Below, piece by piece: positions 28,764-40,141 of a DNA stretch of 64,000 bases. The stretch's first letter is position 1, and each line of letters opens with the position of its first letter. Origin of the DNA: Solimonas terrae (lineage in GTDB: Bacteria; Pseudomonadota; Gammaproteobacteria; Nevskiales; Nevskiaceae). The notes beneath the pieces are model-generated. The model was not told the origin of the DNA. It did no database searches and saw only the letters and a program-made list of their open reading frames with translations. The translations under genes and the position numbers were made by a program. Location of the stretch: contig NZ_JAAMOW010000007.1 in the NCBI RefSeq assembly GCF_011067135.1, positions 1-64,000 of the forward strand, read 5' to 3'.

Positions 28764-29848
28764 CAGCGCACCTTCAGCGACGCAAGGCCGATCAACACGA
28801 GAATCAGCGTGATGATCCAGAAGCGGACGATGATCTTCGGCTCGGGCCAGCCCTTGAGTTCGTAGTGGTGGTGCAGGGGCGCCATGCGGAAGATGCGCTT
28901 GCCGCCGCTGTACTTGAAGTACAGCACCTGCAAGGCGACCGACACCGTCTCGGCGACGAAGATGCCGCCCATGATCGCGAGCACGAATTCCTGACGCACC
29001 AGCACCGCGACCACGCCAAGCGCGGCGCCCAGCGCGAGCGCGCCGACGTCGCCCATGAACACCTGGGCCGGATAGGCGTTGAACCAGAGAAAGCCGAGGC
29101 CGGCGCCGGCGATCGCCGTGCAGAAGATCGCCAGTTCACCGATGCCGCTGATGTACGGAATGCTCAGATACGCCGCGAACTTCGCGTTGCCGCTCGCGTA
29201 CGCGAAGATCGCCAGCGCCGACGCCACCAGCACGGTCGGCATGATCGCCAGGCCATCGAGGCCGTCGGTGAGATTGACCGCGTTGCTGCTGCCGACGATC
29301 ACCAGATACGCCCAGGGAATGAAGAACAGGCCGAGCGAGATCGAGACGTGCTTGATGAACGGGAAGAACAGCATCGTTTCGGCCGGTGTGCTCGCCGTCC
29401 AGTACATCAGCGTCGCAATGCCGAAGCCGGCCAGCGACAGCCAGAAATACTTCCTGCGTGCCGGCAGACCCTTGGGGTCCTTGTACTTGATCTTGATGTA
29501 GTCGTCGGCAAAACCGACCGCACCGAACGCGAGGGTCACGATCAGCGCGAACCAGACGAAACGATTCCGGAGGTCGGCCCACAGCAAGGTCGATACCGAA
29601 ATCGCGCCGAGGATCAGCACGCCGCCCATGGTCGGTGTACCGGTCTTCTTCAGATGGCTCTGCGGGCCGTCCGAACGCACCGGCTGGCCGAATTTGAACC
29701 GGTACAGGCGCTCGATCAGCAGCGGCCCGAACGAGAAGCAGAAGATCAGCGCCGTCAGCACGCCGAGCACGCTGCGCAGCGTCAGATACGTGAAGGCGTT
29801 GAAGCCGCTCACATACTGCTTCAGGAATTCAGCGAGGTGATAGAGCAC
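28763..29848 (-). CDS. mraY: Phospho-N-acetylmuramoyl-pentapeptide transferase
   Basis: MraY transfers phospho-MurNAc-pentapeptide to undecaprenyl phosphate, forming lipid I. It is a ten-span membrane enzyme of 361 residues. Catalytic aspartates are in [17 protein letters not shown] and [19 protein letters not shown], and the C-terminal histidine loop is [19 protein letters not shown]. The start is GTG (29846-29848), overlapping the murF TAG by one base. Confidence 0.97.
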   Translation of the reverse strand: MLYHLAEFLKQYVSGFNAFTYLTLRSVLGVLTALIFCFSFGPLLIERLYRFKFGQPVRSDGPQSHLKKTGTPTMGGVLILGAISVSTLLWADLRNRFVWFALIVTLAFGAVGFADDYIKIKYKDPKGLPARRKYFWLSLAGFGIATLMYWTASTPAETMLFFPFIKHVSISLGLFFIPWAYLVIVGSSNAVNLTDGLDGLAIMPTVLVASALAIFAYASGNAKFAAYLSIPYISGIGELAIFCTAIAGAGLGFLWFNAYPAQVFMGDVGALALGAALGVVAVLVRQEFVLAIMGGIFVAETVSVALQVLYFKYSGGKRIFRMAPLHHHYELKGWPEPKIIVRFWIITLILVLIGLASLKVR

Positions 29849-31208
29849 TAGTGCATTCCCCCGATCGACGCTTCACCGGTGAGGGCGGCAACGATGCGCT
29901 CCATGCGCGCCGATCGCGAGCCCTTCACCAGCAAGGTGATGGTTCTGTCGAGCTGCGGCGCCAGTGCGGCCGCGAGTTGTTCGGTATCGTCAAAACGCTC
30001 GCCGCCATTGCCGAAGGCACGCACGGCCTCGCCGGCCAGCGCCCCGACCGCAAACAGGCGTTCGATGCCCAGCCGCTTGGCGGCGGCACCGGCGTCGGCG
30101 TGCAATTGCGCTGCGGTATCGCCGAGTTCGGCCATGTTGCCGAGCACCAGCCAGCGTCGACCGGGCAGTTCGGCCAGCAGTTCGAGGCCGGCGCGCAGCG
30201 AGCTCGGATTGGCGTTGTAGCTGTCGTCGAGCAGCCGCGCGCCCTGCGCAGTGGTCTTCCAGTCGAGGCGGCCGCTCGCGCCCTCGCTGCGCGACAGGCC
30301 GATCGCGATCTGCGCCGGCTCCAGACCGAGCGCGACGCCGCAGGCGGCTGCGGCCAGGGCATTCATGACGTTGTGGCGCCCGGGCATGCTCAGCATCAGC
30401 TCCGCGCGACCCTGCGGCGTCGCCAGCGTGAAGCGGCTGCCGGCGCCGGCCTGCGGCTCCAGATGCAGAGCCTGCACATCGACGCCGTCACGCAGGCCGA
30501 AGCTCAGCACCGACGCGTCGCCGGCCAGCGTTTTCCACAGCGGGTAGTAATGATCGTCGGCATTGATGACCGCGACGCCATCGGCACCGAGGGCCGCGAA
30601 CAGCTCGCCCTTGGCCCTGGCCACGCCGTCGCGCGAACCGAAGCCTTCGAGGTGCGCATCGCCGGCCTGCGTGACGACGCCGACATCGGGCCTGGCGATC
30701 GACGCGAGCAGCGCGATCTCGCCGGCGTGATTGGCCCCCATTTCGATCACCGCGGTGCGATGTTCGCCGCGCATCTTCAACAGCGTCAGCGGTACGCCGA
30801 TGTGGTTGTTGAGATTGCCTTCGGTCGCGAGCACGGGACCGCGTGCCGCAAACACCGACGCCAGCATCTGCTTGGTCGTGGTCTTGCCGTTGCTGCCGGT
30901 CACGGCCACCACCGGAATGTCGAAACGAGCGCGCCAGAGCGCCGCCATGCGCTGCAGGCCGACCAGGGTGTCCGCGACCTTGAGCTGCGGCAGTTCGACG
31001 TCGACGTAGTCCGATACCAGAGCCGCAACCGCGCCGGCCGCGCGAGCCTGTGCAACGAAGGCGTGACCGTCGAAGCGTTCGCCGCGGAGCGCGACGAACA
31101 GTGCACCGTCGGCGACGCCACGGCTGTCGGTCGTCACCCGCGCAAACCGCCGATCCGCACCGCGCAATTCGGCAGCCAGCGGTGCGACCAGTTCGTCGAG
31201 CGCGAACA

Positions 31209-31212
<4 letters not shown>
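29848..31212 (-). CDS. murF: UDP-MurNAc-tripeptide--D-alanyl-D-alanine ligase
   Basis: MurF adds D-Ala-D-Ala to UDP-MurNAc-tripeptide. The 454-residue protein carries [20 protein letters not shown] (ATP), [55 protein letters not shown] and [20 protein letters not shown]. It overlaps the murE stop by four bases. Confidence 0.97.
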
Positions 31213-32722
<1,510 letters not shown>

Positions 32723-32726
<4 letters not shown>

Positions 32727-34498
32727 CGCGTCGTCCTCGCATTGACTTTGACCATGGTCGGACCGCCAACCGCACGCGGCAGGCTCGGCGGCGCGAGATC
32801 CGGTGTATGCGTGCCTTCCGGCGAAATCTGCAGCAGACGTGCGGCGCCCTGCATGACACTGGCGAAGACCGGCGCCGCGGCCAGGCCGCCGTAGTAACGG
32901 CCGTCGCTGGGCTCGTCGATGATGACGAGACCGACGAGGCGCGGATTTTCCGCAGGCACCATGCCGACGAACAGCGCCATGTGCCGGTTTGCGTCGTACA
33001 CCCCGTTGTCGGACAGCTTGCGTGCGGTGCCGGTCTTGCCGGCGACCTTGTAGCCCTGGATAGCCGCGCGCGTGGCGCTGCCGCCCGGCGCGACCACCGT
33101 TTCCAGCATCTCGCGTACTTCGCGCGCCGTCCGCGCCGAGATCGCACGCTGTGGCGGCACCGGCGGCGCGTTCTTGATGAGACGCAGATGCGGCATCAGG
33201 CCGTCGTTGGCGAGCGCCGAATACGCGCGCACTTCGTGCAGCGCATTGAGCGACCAGCCGTAGCCGTACGATGCGGTGGCGGTCGCGATCTCGCCCCATT
33301 GGCTGTAGTGGCGCAATACGGAGTTGGCTTCGCCGGGAAACGCCGTGTAGAGCGGCTCGGCAATGCCGAAACGCTGCAGGCCGGCCCAGACCGCTTCTGG
33401 CCCCAGCGTCAGACCGATCTTGGCGGCGCCGACGTTGCTCGACTTGGCGAGTATTTTCGCCAGGTCCATCACGCCGCCGGGGTGATCGTCGCGCACGGTC
33501 AGCGCGCCGACCTTGAACCAGCCGGGCGTGGTGTCGATCGTGCTGGTCGGCTGGAACAGGCCGAGCTCCAGCGCCTGTGCGACCAGCAAGGGCTTGGCGG
33601 TCGACCCCGGTTCGTACAGGTCGGTGATGGCGCGGTTGCGTGTGCCCGGTGGTTTGCGCTCGCCCGGGTTGTTCGGATTGAACCCCGGCTGCGACGCGAT
33701 CGCCAGGATGTCGCCGGTCGCACTGTCGGCGATGACGATCGTGCCGCCCTTGGCCTTGTGTTCGGCGACCGCTTCCTTGAGCTCGCGATAGGCGAGGTAC
33801 TGGATGCGCAGGTCGATCGTCAGCTGCACATCCTCGCCGGACTGCGCCTCGACGAACTTCAGATTGTCTTCGACGATATGCCCGGCGCGATCGCGAATCA
33901 CGCGACGCGAACCCTGCTTGCCGGCGAGCACCGACTCCTGCGCCTTCTCGATGCCTTCGAGACCGGTGCCGTCGCGGCCGCAGAAGCCGACGACCTGGCC
34001 GGCCACTTCGCCGGCCGGGTAGTAGCGTGCATACGAAGGATCGGAGAACACGCCCGGCGCACCGAGCGACAGCACGCGCTTGGCCTCGCCGGGCGACAAC
34101 GGATCGCTGATGTAGACGAACTTGCGATCGGCACGTGCCTGCAGGAATTTGCGCAGCTCGTCGGGCTGGCGACCGAGCAGCTTGGCGACCGCATCGACAT
34201 AGCGCGGCGCATCGAGCAGGGCCTGCGGCACCGCCCACAGCGACTCCACCGGCGCCGACAGGGCGAGCGGCTCGCCGCGGCGATCGACGATCGCGCCGCG
34301 GTGCGCGGGAATCGTCACGTCGCGAATCGAGCGCTTGCTGCCTTCCGCGGCGAGAAAGTCCTGATCGATGACTTCCAGCTGGAACGCGCGCCCGAACACG
34401 ACGCAGGCACCGAGCGCCATCACGCCGAGCACGAAACCGCGACGCCAGCCGCCGACCGGCGCGGGTGCCGGCGCAGGTGCCAGACGCCGCGCCTTCAC
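32723..34498 (-). CDS. ftsI: Septal peptidoglycan transpeptidase FtsI (PBP3)
   Basis: FtsI crosslinks septal peptidoglycan together with FtsW. The 591-residue class B PBP has a short cytoplasmic tail, one membrane segment (about 20-40), a dimerisation module, and a transpeptidase domain with all three motifs: STAK (EPGSTAKPLLV), SSN (AKSSNVGAAK) and KTGT (VAGKTGTARKL). The start is GTG at 34496-34498, overlapping the ftsL stop. Confidence 0.97.
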
Positions 34499-34767
34499 GG
34501 CTTGTCCTCGACGATCACGTAATCATTCGGCTCGGTCATGCCGAGCTGATTGCGGGCGATCCTTTCGACGCGGTTGTTGTTGGCGAGCGTCGCTTCTTCC
34601 AGCTGCAGCTGCGCCCATTCCATGTCGAGCCGTTCGCGATCGCTGCGCAAACCCTCGAGCTCGGTGACCAGTCCGCGGTTCTCGTGCTTGGTGCGCACGA
34701 CGGCAAGCGCCGACACGACGATGGCGATGATCAGGCTCAGGGGGATCAGCAGAGCACCGCGCTTCAC
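34495..34767 (-). CDS. ftsL: Cell division protein FtsL
   Basis: FtsL is a small bitopic divisome protein that forms a coiled coil with FtsB. From the GTG at 34765-34767, with GAGAGGTG upstream, it is 90 residues: a membrane span (LLIPLSLIIAIVVSALAVV) and a leucine-spaced coiled coil (LVTELEGLRSDRERLDMEWA). An upstream ATG would add 39 residues without family support, so GTG is preferred. Confidence 0.88.
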   Translation of the reverse strand: MKRGALLIPLSLIIAIVVSALAVVRTKHENRGLVTELEGLRSDRERLDMEWAQLQLEEATLANNNRVERIARNQLGMTEPNDYVIVEDKP

Positions 34768-34828
34768 GTTTGCACCTCTCGCCCCGCACCGATGGCGCAG
34801 CGGTCGCGCGAACACATCGCCGGTGCGC

Positions 34829-35713
34829 TCATGGCAGGCGCTCGGCAATGCGTAGCACGGCGCTGCGCGCCCGCGGATTCGCACTGGCCTCTTCGCGCGT
34901 CGGGAACTGCTTGCCGTGCAGCTTCAACGTCGGCGTCTCGCTGCGCGCCGAATCGCGCAGATAACGTTTGACGATGCGGTCTTCCAGCGAGTGGAACGCG
35001 ATCACGACCAGGCGACCGCCGGGCTTCAGCACGCTGACAGCCTGCTGCAAACCCTCGGCGAGCACGTCCAGCTCGCGATTGACGTGGATGCGGATCGCCT
35101 GGAAGCTGCGCGTCGCCGGGTGGATGTGGTGCGAGCGCGGGCCGGGCACGCCGGCAATCAGATTCGCCAGCTGGGCGGTCGTGGTCAGCGGCGCGGCAGC
35201 GCGCGTTTCGACGATGCGCCGTGCAATGCGACGGCTGTTGCGTTCGTCGCCATAGCGCCAGATCACGTCGGCGATCTCCGCTTCTTCGGCACGCGCCAGC
35301 CAATCCGCGGCCGACTCGCCGGCCTGCGGATTCATCCGCATGTCGAGCGGGCCGTCCTTGCTGAAGCTGAAGCCGCGGCCCGCGTCGTCGAGCTGCGGTG
35401 ACGACACGCCGAGGTCCATCAGCACGCCATCGATCTGCCCGGCGACGCCGATCGCCGCAGCGGCCTGGGCGAGTTCTGCGAAGTTGCGGTGATGAATGGT
35501 CAGCCTCGGCTCGTCGCCGAAGCGCTCGCGCGCATGGGCAACCGCCTGCGGATCCTGATCGAGTGCATGCAGATGTCCCTGCGCGCCGAGCCGTTCGAGG
35601 ATCGCGGCGCTGTGGCCGCCGCGGCCGAAGGTGCCGTCCACGTAAATACCGGCGTCGCGGACCGCAAGGCCGGCGACGGCTTCATCGAGCATCACCGGAC
35701 GATGCAGGTTCAT
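34829..35713 (-). CDS. rsmH: 16S rRNA (cytosine1402-N4)-methyltransferase
   Basis: RsmH methylates C1402 in the ribosomal P site. Motifs: [10 protein letters not shown] at the N-terminus, [18 protein letters not shown] (SAM loop), [20 protein letters not shown] and [18 protein letters not shown]. The start at 35711-35713 gives 294 residues and the usual N-terminus; an alternative ATG at 35764 would add 17 residues and cannot be excluded. It is second in the mraZ operon. Confidence 0.95.
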   Translation of the reverse strand: MNLHRPVMLDEAVAGLAVRDAGIYVDGTFGRGGHSAAILERLGAQGHLHALDQDPQAVAHARERFGDEPRLTIHHRNFAELAQAAAAIGVAGQIDGVLMDLGVSSPQLDDAGRGFSFSKDGPLDMRMNPQAGESAADWLARAEEAEIADVIWRYGDERNSRRIARRIVETRAAAPLTTTAQLANLIAGVPGPRSHHIHPATRSFQAIRIHVNRELDVLAEGLQQAVSVLKPGGRLVVIAFHSLEDRIVKRYLRDSARSETPTLKLHGKQFPTREEASANPRARSAVLRIAERLP

Positions 35714-35773
35714 GGCGCGGTCAGGCCCGCTCCGGTGCAAGGCTGGGGCGAGGTCGAATGGCATTGCCGGCGC

Positions 35774-36223
35774 TCACCGCTTCAGGGTCCGGAACGCTTC
35801 GTGGGCGCTCTCGCCGAACAGCGTCGAGCCGTTGCCGAAGCGCGCCTCGTACTCGTTCGCCGCCCACAGATCGAAGCGGCGGATCTGACCCATCAGCACG
35901 GCGGGCCCCTCGAGTTTGGCAATCTTGCGCAGATTGGGCGGGATGAGGATGCGCCCCTGCTTGTCCATCTCGGTGTCGGCGGCAAAGCCGATGGTGATCG
36001 CCTTGGCACGCTCGGCGTCGACGCGATCGACCATGTTCTCGATGTCGTCGGCGAGGCGTTCGAATTCCGGCATCGGGTACATCACGAGGCAATCGGGATC
36101 GGGGCCGCGAGTCACCACCAATTGTCCGCCGCAACGTTCGGACAGGTGCTGACGAAAGCGCGCCGGGACGGCCAGGCGGCCTTTCTCGTCAATCGAAAGA
36201 TGATGTGACCCGGAAAACAACAT
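35774..36223 (-). CDS. mraZ: Transcriptional regulator MraZ
   Basis: MraZ is a ring-shaped AbrB-fold DNA-binding protein that represses the dcw promoter. The 149-residue protein has the two DxxxR repeats: SIDEKGRLAVPARFR (about residues 10-24) and EMDKQGRILIPPNLR (about 84-98). The ATG at 36221-36223 (MLFSGSHHLSID) fits the family; the upstream extension covers its own operator. Three direct repeats of its binding site lie just before the gene. Confidence 0.96.
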   Translation of the reverse strand: MLFSGSHHLSIDEKGRLAVPARFRQHLSERCGGQLVVTRGPDPDCLVMYPMPEFERLADDIENMVDRVDAERAKAITIGFAADTEMDKQGRILIPPNLRKIAKLEGPAVLMGQIRRFDLWAANEYEARFGNGSTLFGESAHEAFRTLKR

Positions 36224-36238
36224 GCGCGCTGTGAGGCG

Positions 36239-36268
36239 TCCCCCACTTTCTCCCACTTTCCACCACTT
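36239..36268 (-). promoter_or_regulatory. MraZ operator: three 10-bp direct repeats
   Basis: On the minus strand the units AAGTGGTGGA, AAGTGGGAGA and AAGTGGGGGA follow one another without gaps, each with the TGGKGG core known for MraZ boxes and the 10-base spacing that fits one helical turn. They lie between the predicted -10 and the mraZ start, in the right place for autorepression. Confidence 0.85.
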
Positions 36269-36275
36269 GAAGCTG

Positions 36276-36304
36276 ACTATATCCCACCACCCCCCCTCGC
36301 GCAA
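36276..36304 (-). promoter_or_regulatory. Promoter of the mraZ/dcw operon
   Basis: On the minus strand TTGCGC (36299-36304) and TATAGT (36276-36281) are separated by exactly 17 bases. The -10 matches consensus at five of six positions; the -35 is weaker. Transcription would start just before the MraZ boxes. Confidence 0.65.
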
Positions 36305-36600
36305 GCGTCCTTTCCGGCAAAAATCGCGTTGAAACAGCGGCTTACATCCCGCGACGCCATCGAACTAACAATCTCTTTTACAAACACCCGCTTAGACAAA
36401 AAAGCTCATGTGGAAAGCTGGCCAAACCTGTGTCCGCGCTGAGTTTTCGTTCATGAAGACTTCAGCTTGAGTGCGCGCGTCGTCGCGGGGCTGTCTTTCG
36501 AGATGAAAGCCATACTATTGATATAAAATCTATCAAAAATACACACTCCTGACGCACCAGTGGTGCGCATCAGACTCGTGGCTGAGCGCCATAGTGGGGC
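36305..36600. other. Intergenic region between rnpB end and mraZ promoter
   Basis: No gene is visible here. The sequence contains an AT-rich inverted repeat TTGATA-N7-TATCAA (36518-36536) and a 15-base palindrome CGCACCAGTGGTGCG (36553-36567). Either could be a protein site or part of transcript processing; no regulator is identified. An upstream second dcw promoter may also lie here. Confidence 0.4.
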
Positions 36601-36605
36601 AAAAA

Positions 36606-37008
36606 GAGGGGAGTCGGCCTGTAAGCCGGGTTCTGTGCGAACGCTTGCGCGTCCCGACAATCATTCCTCTAGGCAGCGCATCACTGCGACGCTCAAGCGA
36701 CCTACCCGGAAGGCGCGTGGGCCACGCGTCCCGTCGTTGCCGACGAGCCCTTCCCTATTTGGTCTTGCTCCCGGTGGGGTTTGCCGTGCCGTTTCCGTTA
36801 CCGGAACCGCGGTGCGCTCTTACCGCACCGTTTCACCCTTGCCACGCCATCGCGATGCCTTGCAGCGACCTCGATGCGTTCGGCGGTCTGTTCTCTGTTG
36901 CACTTTCCGTCGGCTCACGCCGCCCAGGCGTTACCTGGCACCTTGCCCTGCGGAGCCCGGACTTTCCTCCCCTGCAAGATGCAGCGGCGATTGCCCGGCC
37001 GACTCCCG
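36606..37008 (-). ncRNA. rnpB: RNase P RNA (M1 type, class A)
   Basis: On the minus strand the invariant blocks of bacterial RNase P RNA occur in order: GAGGAAAGTCCGGGCTCC near the 5' end, AGGTGCCAGGTAACGCCTGG, AACAGAGA, GGTAAGAGCGCACCG, GGCAAACCCC, CAAATAGG and ACAGAACCCGGCTTA near the 3' end. The outer helix P1 is visible: GGGAGTCGGCC at the 5' end pairs with GGCCGACTCCC at the 3' end. The RNA matures tRNA 5' ends. A run of T follows at 36601-36605 and should terminate it. Ends are predicted from P1 and the T-run. Confidence 0.95.
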
Positions 37009-37013
37009 CGCGC

Positions 37014-37019
37014 ATTATC
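37014..37019 (-). promoter_or_regulatory. -10 element of rnpB
   Basis: GATAAT on the minus strand lies 6-7 bases before the predicted 5' end of rnpB at about 37008, which supports that end. The -35 region (about 37037) is not recognisable. The stretch GCGCGCGGG directly after the -10 resembles the GC-rich discriminator of stringently controlled stable-RNA promoters. Confidence 0.5.
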
Positions 37020-37078
37020 GGCGCTTTCGAGCGGCTGCGCTGCTAGAGTTTTCATTCCCGTTTCTTCAGGATCGTCCG

Positions 37079-37513
37079 ATGGCCCAGCGCGAAGTGCATT
37101 TCCACGAGCAGATCAATGCACCGATCGACCGCGTTTTCGAATTTCTGGCCGATCACCAAAATTTCGCCGCGCTGTTCGGCGGCAGGTGCACGCGCATCAA
37201 GCCCGGCGACGACGCGGCCGAGCCGAATGGGGTCGGCTCGGTGCGACGCATCGGTCCGGGCCCGCTCGCCTTCGACGAAACCATCGTCGTCTTCGATCGG
37301 CCACAACGGATCGACTACACGATCAGTCGCGGCAGCCCTCTGAAGAATCATCTCGGCAGCATTCGTCTGCGCAACACCGGCGCCGGCACCGAGATCGACT
37401 ACGTGATTCGCGCCGAAGGCCGGCTGCCGGGTCTTGGCGCCCTGGCCGGTCATGCTTTGGCGCTGGCCTGGAAGGCGAACGCACGCAAGCAGTTCGCGAA
37501 AATCGAGGCTTGA
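37079..37513 (+). CDS. SRPBCC (START-like) family protein
   Basis: A 144-residue cytoplasmic protein with the helix-grip pattern of SRPBCC proteins: FHEQINAPIDRVFEFLADHQ, GSVRRIGPGPLAFDETIVVF, IDYTISRGSPLKNHLGSIRL and a C-terminal helix LALAWKANARKQFAKIEA. These bind hydrophobic ligands; the substrate is unknown. Its stop overlaps the next ATG by one base. Longer upstream frames run antisense through rnpB and are not coding. Confidence 0.8.
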   Translation: MAQREVHFHEQINAPIDRVFEFLADHQNFAALFGGRCTRIKPGDDAAEPNGVGSVRRIGPGPLAFDETIVVFDRPQRIDYTISRGSPLKNHLGSIRLRNTGAGTEIDYVIRAEGRLPGLGALAGHALALAWKANARKQFAKIEA

Positions 37514-38277
37514 TGCGAGTCGTTTCGCACACCTGCTCGAACACCGAGATCGTCTGCGCACTCGGCGCCCGGGACCAGCTGATTGCCGTCGACAGCGACT
37601 CCGATCATCCGCCCGAGGTCGTCAGCGAACTCGTGCAGCTCGGTCGCGATCTGCAACTCGATGTCGACGCAGCCATGGCCTTGAAGCCGGACCTGGTGCT
37701 GACCTCGCTGACGGTTCCCGGTCACCAACGCATCGTCGCCGAATTCGCGGCTCGCGGCGTCCCGCACGTGGTCTGCAACCCGCAGAATCTCGGCGACGTG
37801 TTCGACGACATTCACCGCATCGCGGCGGCGCTGGCGATCCCCGAACGCGGCGAGCGCCTGGTTGCCGAGATGCAGGCCGCCATGCCGCTGCAGTCACAGC
37901 GCGATGATGCGCCGCGCGTGCTCGTCGAATGGTGGCCGAAGCCGGTGATCGGCGCTGCCCGGCGCTCATGGGTCCACGACCTGATCGAACGCGCCGGCGG
38001 CCGCAATGCGCTCGGCGCGGCCGACATGCAGACCCACAGCTACGCGGCGGGTGAGCCGCCCGCCGAGGACATCGATCTGATCGCCATGAGCTGGTGCGGC
38101 GTGAAGGTCGACAAGTATCGCGCCGACGTGGTGGTCCGGCGCGACGGCTGGCAGGACGTTCCAGCGGTTCGCGATGGCCGCATCGTCGCCATCAGCGAGG
38201 AATTTCTCGGCCGCCCCGGACCGCGACTCGTCGAAGGCTACCGGCAACTGCGCGCAGCAATCGAAGCGATCGATTGA
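37513..38277 (+). CDS. BtuF-like cobalamin/metal-chelate binding protein without signal peptide
   Basis: A 254-residue type III periplasmic-binding-protein fold (RVVSHTCSNTEIVCALGARD, VGQ-like VQLGRDLQLDVDAAMALKPD, LVLTSLTVPGHQRIVAEFAA, PKPVIGAARRSWVHDLIERA, GGRNALG). It resembles BtuF and other cobalamin- or iron-chelate-binding proteins, but no signal peptide or lipobox precedes the fold, as in the cytoplasmic-looking 'cobalamin-binding protein' group found without an ABC partner. No transporter gene is adjacent. It is coupled to the SRPBCC gene. Confidence 0.8.
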   Translation: MRVVSHTCSNTEIVCALGARDQLIAVDSDSDHPPEVVSELVQLGRDLQLDVDAAMALKPDLVLTSLTVPGHQRIVAEFAARGVPHVVCNPQNLGDVFDDIHRIAAALAIPERGERLVAEMQAAMPLQSQRDDAPRVLVEWWPKPVIGAARRSWVHDLIERAGGRNALGAADMQTHSYAAGEPPAEDIDLIAMSWCGVKVDKYRADVVVRRDGWQDVPAVRDGRIVAISEEFLGRPGPRLVEGYRQLRAAIEAID

Positions 38278-38281
38278 GTGA

Positions 38282-38797
38282 CTACGAAAGATTGGTGACG
38301 GTAATTCCCAGAAGCTCGCGGATGGCCTGACCGCTCGGCAGCCGCTCCGGCTCCAGTCGAACAAGCCGAATGCCCGCGGCCGACAGGGCACGACTCTTGT
38401 CGCGATCCCGCTCAGCCTGCTTCTCGTCTCGGTGCGATGCACCGTCGAGCTCCACCACCGCGATGATTGCGAAGTTTTGATCGCAAATCACGAAGTCGAC
38501 ATACTTCTTGTCGAACTTCCACTGCCACGCCTGCGCTTGACGCTCGCCCTGTCGCACCTTGAGAAAGCTCTGCATCGCAACCTGCGCCAAGATGACGTGA
38601 TCAGGCAGCGCTTCCGAGAAGCGGTGAAAGAGCACCGCTTCGGATCGCTGCATCAAATCCCTTCGCTGCAGCGGCCAGGCGCCACTCGTGTCAAGTTTTC
38701 CCTTCGCGAGATTCGGCTTGGACGGAGTACTGGCCCGCTTGAGCAACACGCTCATCGCAAGCACTGCGAGCACGAGCAAGACGACAACCCCACTCAT
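38282..38797 (-). CDS. DUF2726 protein with N-terminal membrane anchor
   Basis: A 171-residue protein with one N-terminal hydrophobic span (VVVLLVLAVLAMSVLL) followed by a DUF2726 domain (LMQRSEAVLFHRFSEALPDH, KYVDFVICDQNFAIIAVVEL, DGASH, RDKSRALSAAGIRLVRLEPE). DUF2726 resembles a nuclease-like fold with D...ExD-type residues (VDFVICD and VVELD); the function is unknown. It converges on the BtuF-like gene, four bases apart. Confidence 0.75.
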   Translation of the reverse strand: MSGVVVLLVLAVLAMSVLLKRASTPSKPNLAKGKLDTSGAWPLQRRDLMQRSEAVLFHRFSEALPDHVILAQVAMQSFLKVRQGERQAQAWQWKFDKKYVDFVICDQNFAIIAVVELDGASHRDEKQAERDRDKSRALSAAGIRLVRLEPERLPSGQAIRELLGITVTNLS

Positions 38798-38836
38798 CGC
38801 CAGTTACACCGTGTCCGTGCCGGGACGACGGTCATA

Positions 38837-40141
38837 TCAACCGCGGTCCCGCGCACTTTGCGCATGCGCCTGCAAACCCTCGGCGTCGGCGATGCGACCG
38901 GCGATCCGTGCGAGCGTCCGCGCGCCGTCGACCGAACAGTCGATCAGGCTGCTGCGCTTCTGAAATTCGTAAACGCCGAGCGGATTCGAGAAGCGTGCCG
39001 CGCGCGACGTCGGCAGCACGTGATTGGGACCCGCACAGTAGTCACCGAAAGCCTCCGGCGTGTGGCGCCCGAGGAAGATCGCACCGGCGTGGCGGATCTT
39101 CGGCAACAGGGCGCGTGGCGCATCGACGGCGAGTTCGAGATGCTCCGGTGCGATGCGGTTCGAAACCGCGCAGGCCTCGTCGAGATCGCGTACCAGGATC
39201 AACGCACCGCGCCCGGCGATCGACGCGCGCACGATGGCCTCGCGCGGCAGCGTCGTGACACGCTCGGCCATCGCGGCGGCAACGCGGTCGAGAAAATCGG
39301 CGTCCGGTGAAATCAGGATCGATTCGGAGTCCTCGCCGTGCTCGGCCTGCGAAAACAGATCCATCGCGATCCAGCGCGGATCGGAGCCGCGATCGCTGAT
39401 GACGACGATCTCGCTGGGCCCGGCGATCGAATCGATGCCGACACGGCCGAACACGGCGCGCTTGGCAGCCGCCACATAGGCATTGCCGGGCCCGACGATC
39501 TTGTCGACCGCGGGAATCGTTGCGGTACCGAAGGCCAGCGCCGCGACCGCCTGCGCGCCACCGATCGTGAACAGGCGATCGACACCGGCCAGATGCGCGG
39601 CAGCGAGGACAACGGGATTGAGTTCCCCACCCGGCGCCGGCACGACCATGACGATGTCGTCGACGCCGGCGACCTTCGCCGGAATCGCGTTCATCAACAC
39701 CGACGACGGATACGCTGCCTTGCCACCCGGCACATAAATGCCGACGCGCTCGAGCGACCGCACCTCCTGACCGAGGGTATTGCCGAGCGCGTCGGTGTAC
39801 GCGAACGGCGCCAGCTTCTGGTGTTCGGCGTAGGCGCGGATGCGCTCGGCGGCGGCCGCCAGCGCCGCGCGCAGATCGGCCGGCAGTCCGTCCCAGGCCT
39901 GCACCCAGGCCGTCTTCGATATCTCGAATTCGCTGGCTGACTGCAGGCTGCGACGGTCGAAGCGGTTGCTCAGTTCGAGCAGTGCGCGGTCGCCGCGCAC
40001 ACGGATGTCGGCGACGATTTCGTCGACGACGCGCGTGACCTCGATACTGGTCTCCGGCGCGCGATCCAGCAACGCATCGAGCTGCGCCGGAAATTCCGCG
40101 TCCCGGCTGTCGAGTCGCCGGATTTCCATTCCAGGGGCCAT
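38837..40141 (-). CDS. hisD: Histidinol dehydrogenase
   Basis: HisD oxidises histidinol to histidine in two NAD-dependent steps, with zinc. The 434-residue protein has [71 protein letters not shown] and [10 protein letters not shown]. The ATG at 40139-40141 overlaps the hisG stop by one base. The rest of the his operon (hisC, hisB and so on) does not follow; a DUF2726 gene does. Confidence 0.97.
   Translation of the reverse strand: MAPGMEIRRLDSRDAEFPAQLDALLDRAPETSIEVTRVVDEIVADIRVRGDRALLELSNRFDRRSLQSASEFEISKTAWVQAWDGLPADLRAALAAAAERIRAYAEHQKLAPFAYTDALGNTLGQEVRSLERVGIYVPGGKAAYPSSVLMNAIPAKVAGVDDIVMVVPAPGGELNPVVLAAAHLAGVDRLFTIGGAQAVAALAFGTATIPAVDKIVGPGNAYVAAAKRAVFGRVGIDSIAGPSEIVVISDRGSDPRWIAMDLFSQAEHGEDSESILISPDADFLDRVAAAMAERVTTLPREAIVRASIAGRGALILVRDLDEACAVSNRIAPEHLELAVDAPRALLPKIRHAGAIFLGRHTPEAFGDYCAGPNHVLPTSRAARFSNPLGVYEFQKRSSLIDCSVDGARTLARIAGRIADAEGLQAHAQSARDRG

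Noticed and set aside
36551-36570. Palindrome CGCACCAGTGGTGCG as an NtrC site
   Set aside because: The half-sites resemble NtrC boxes but the spacing is too short, and no sigma54 -24/-12 promoter is nearby.
36560-37513. A plus-strand frame running through 36606-37008 into the SRPBCC gene
   Set aside because: The first part is antisense to the RNase P RNA (it yields CKPGSVRTLA-type peptides often misannotated from rnpB). Only the part from 37079 is a protein gene.
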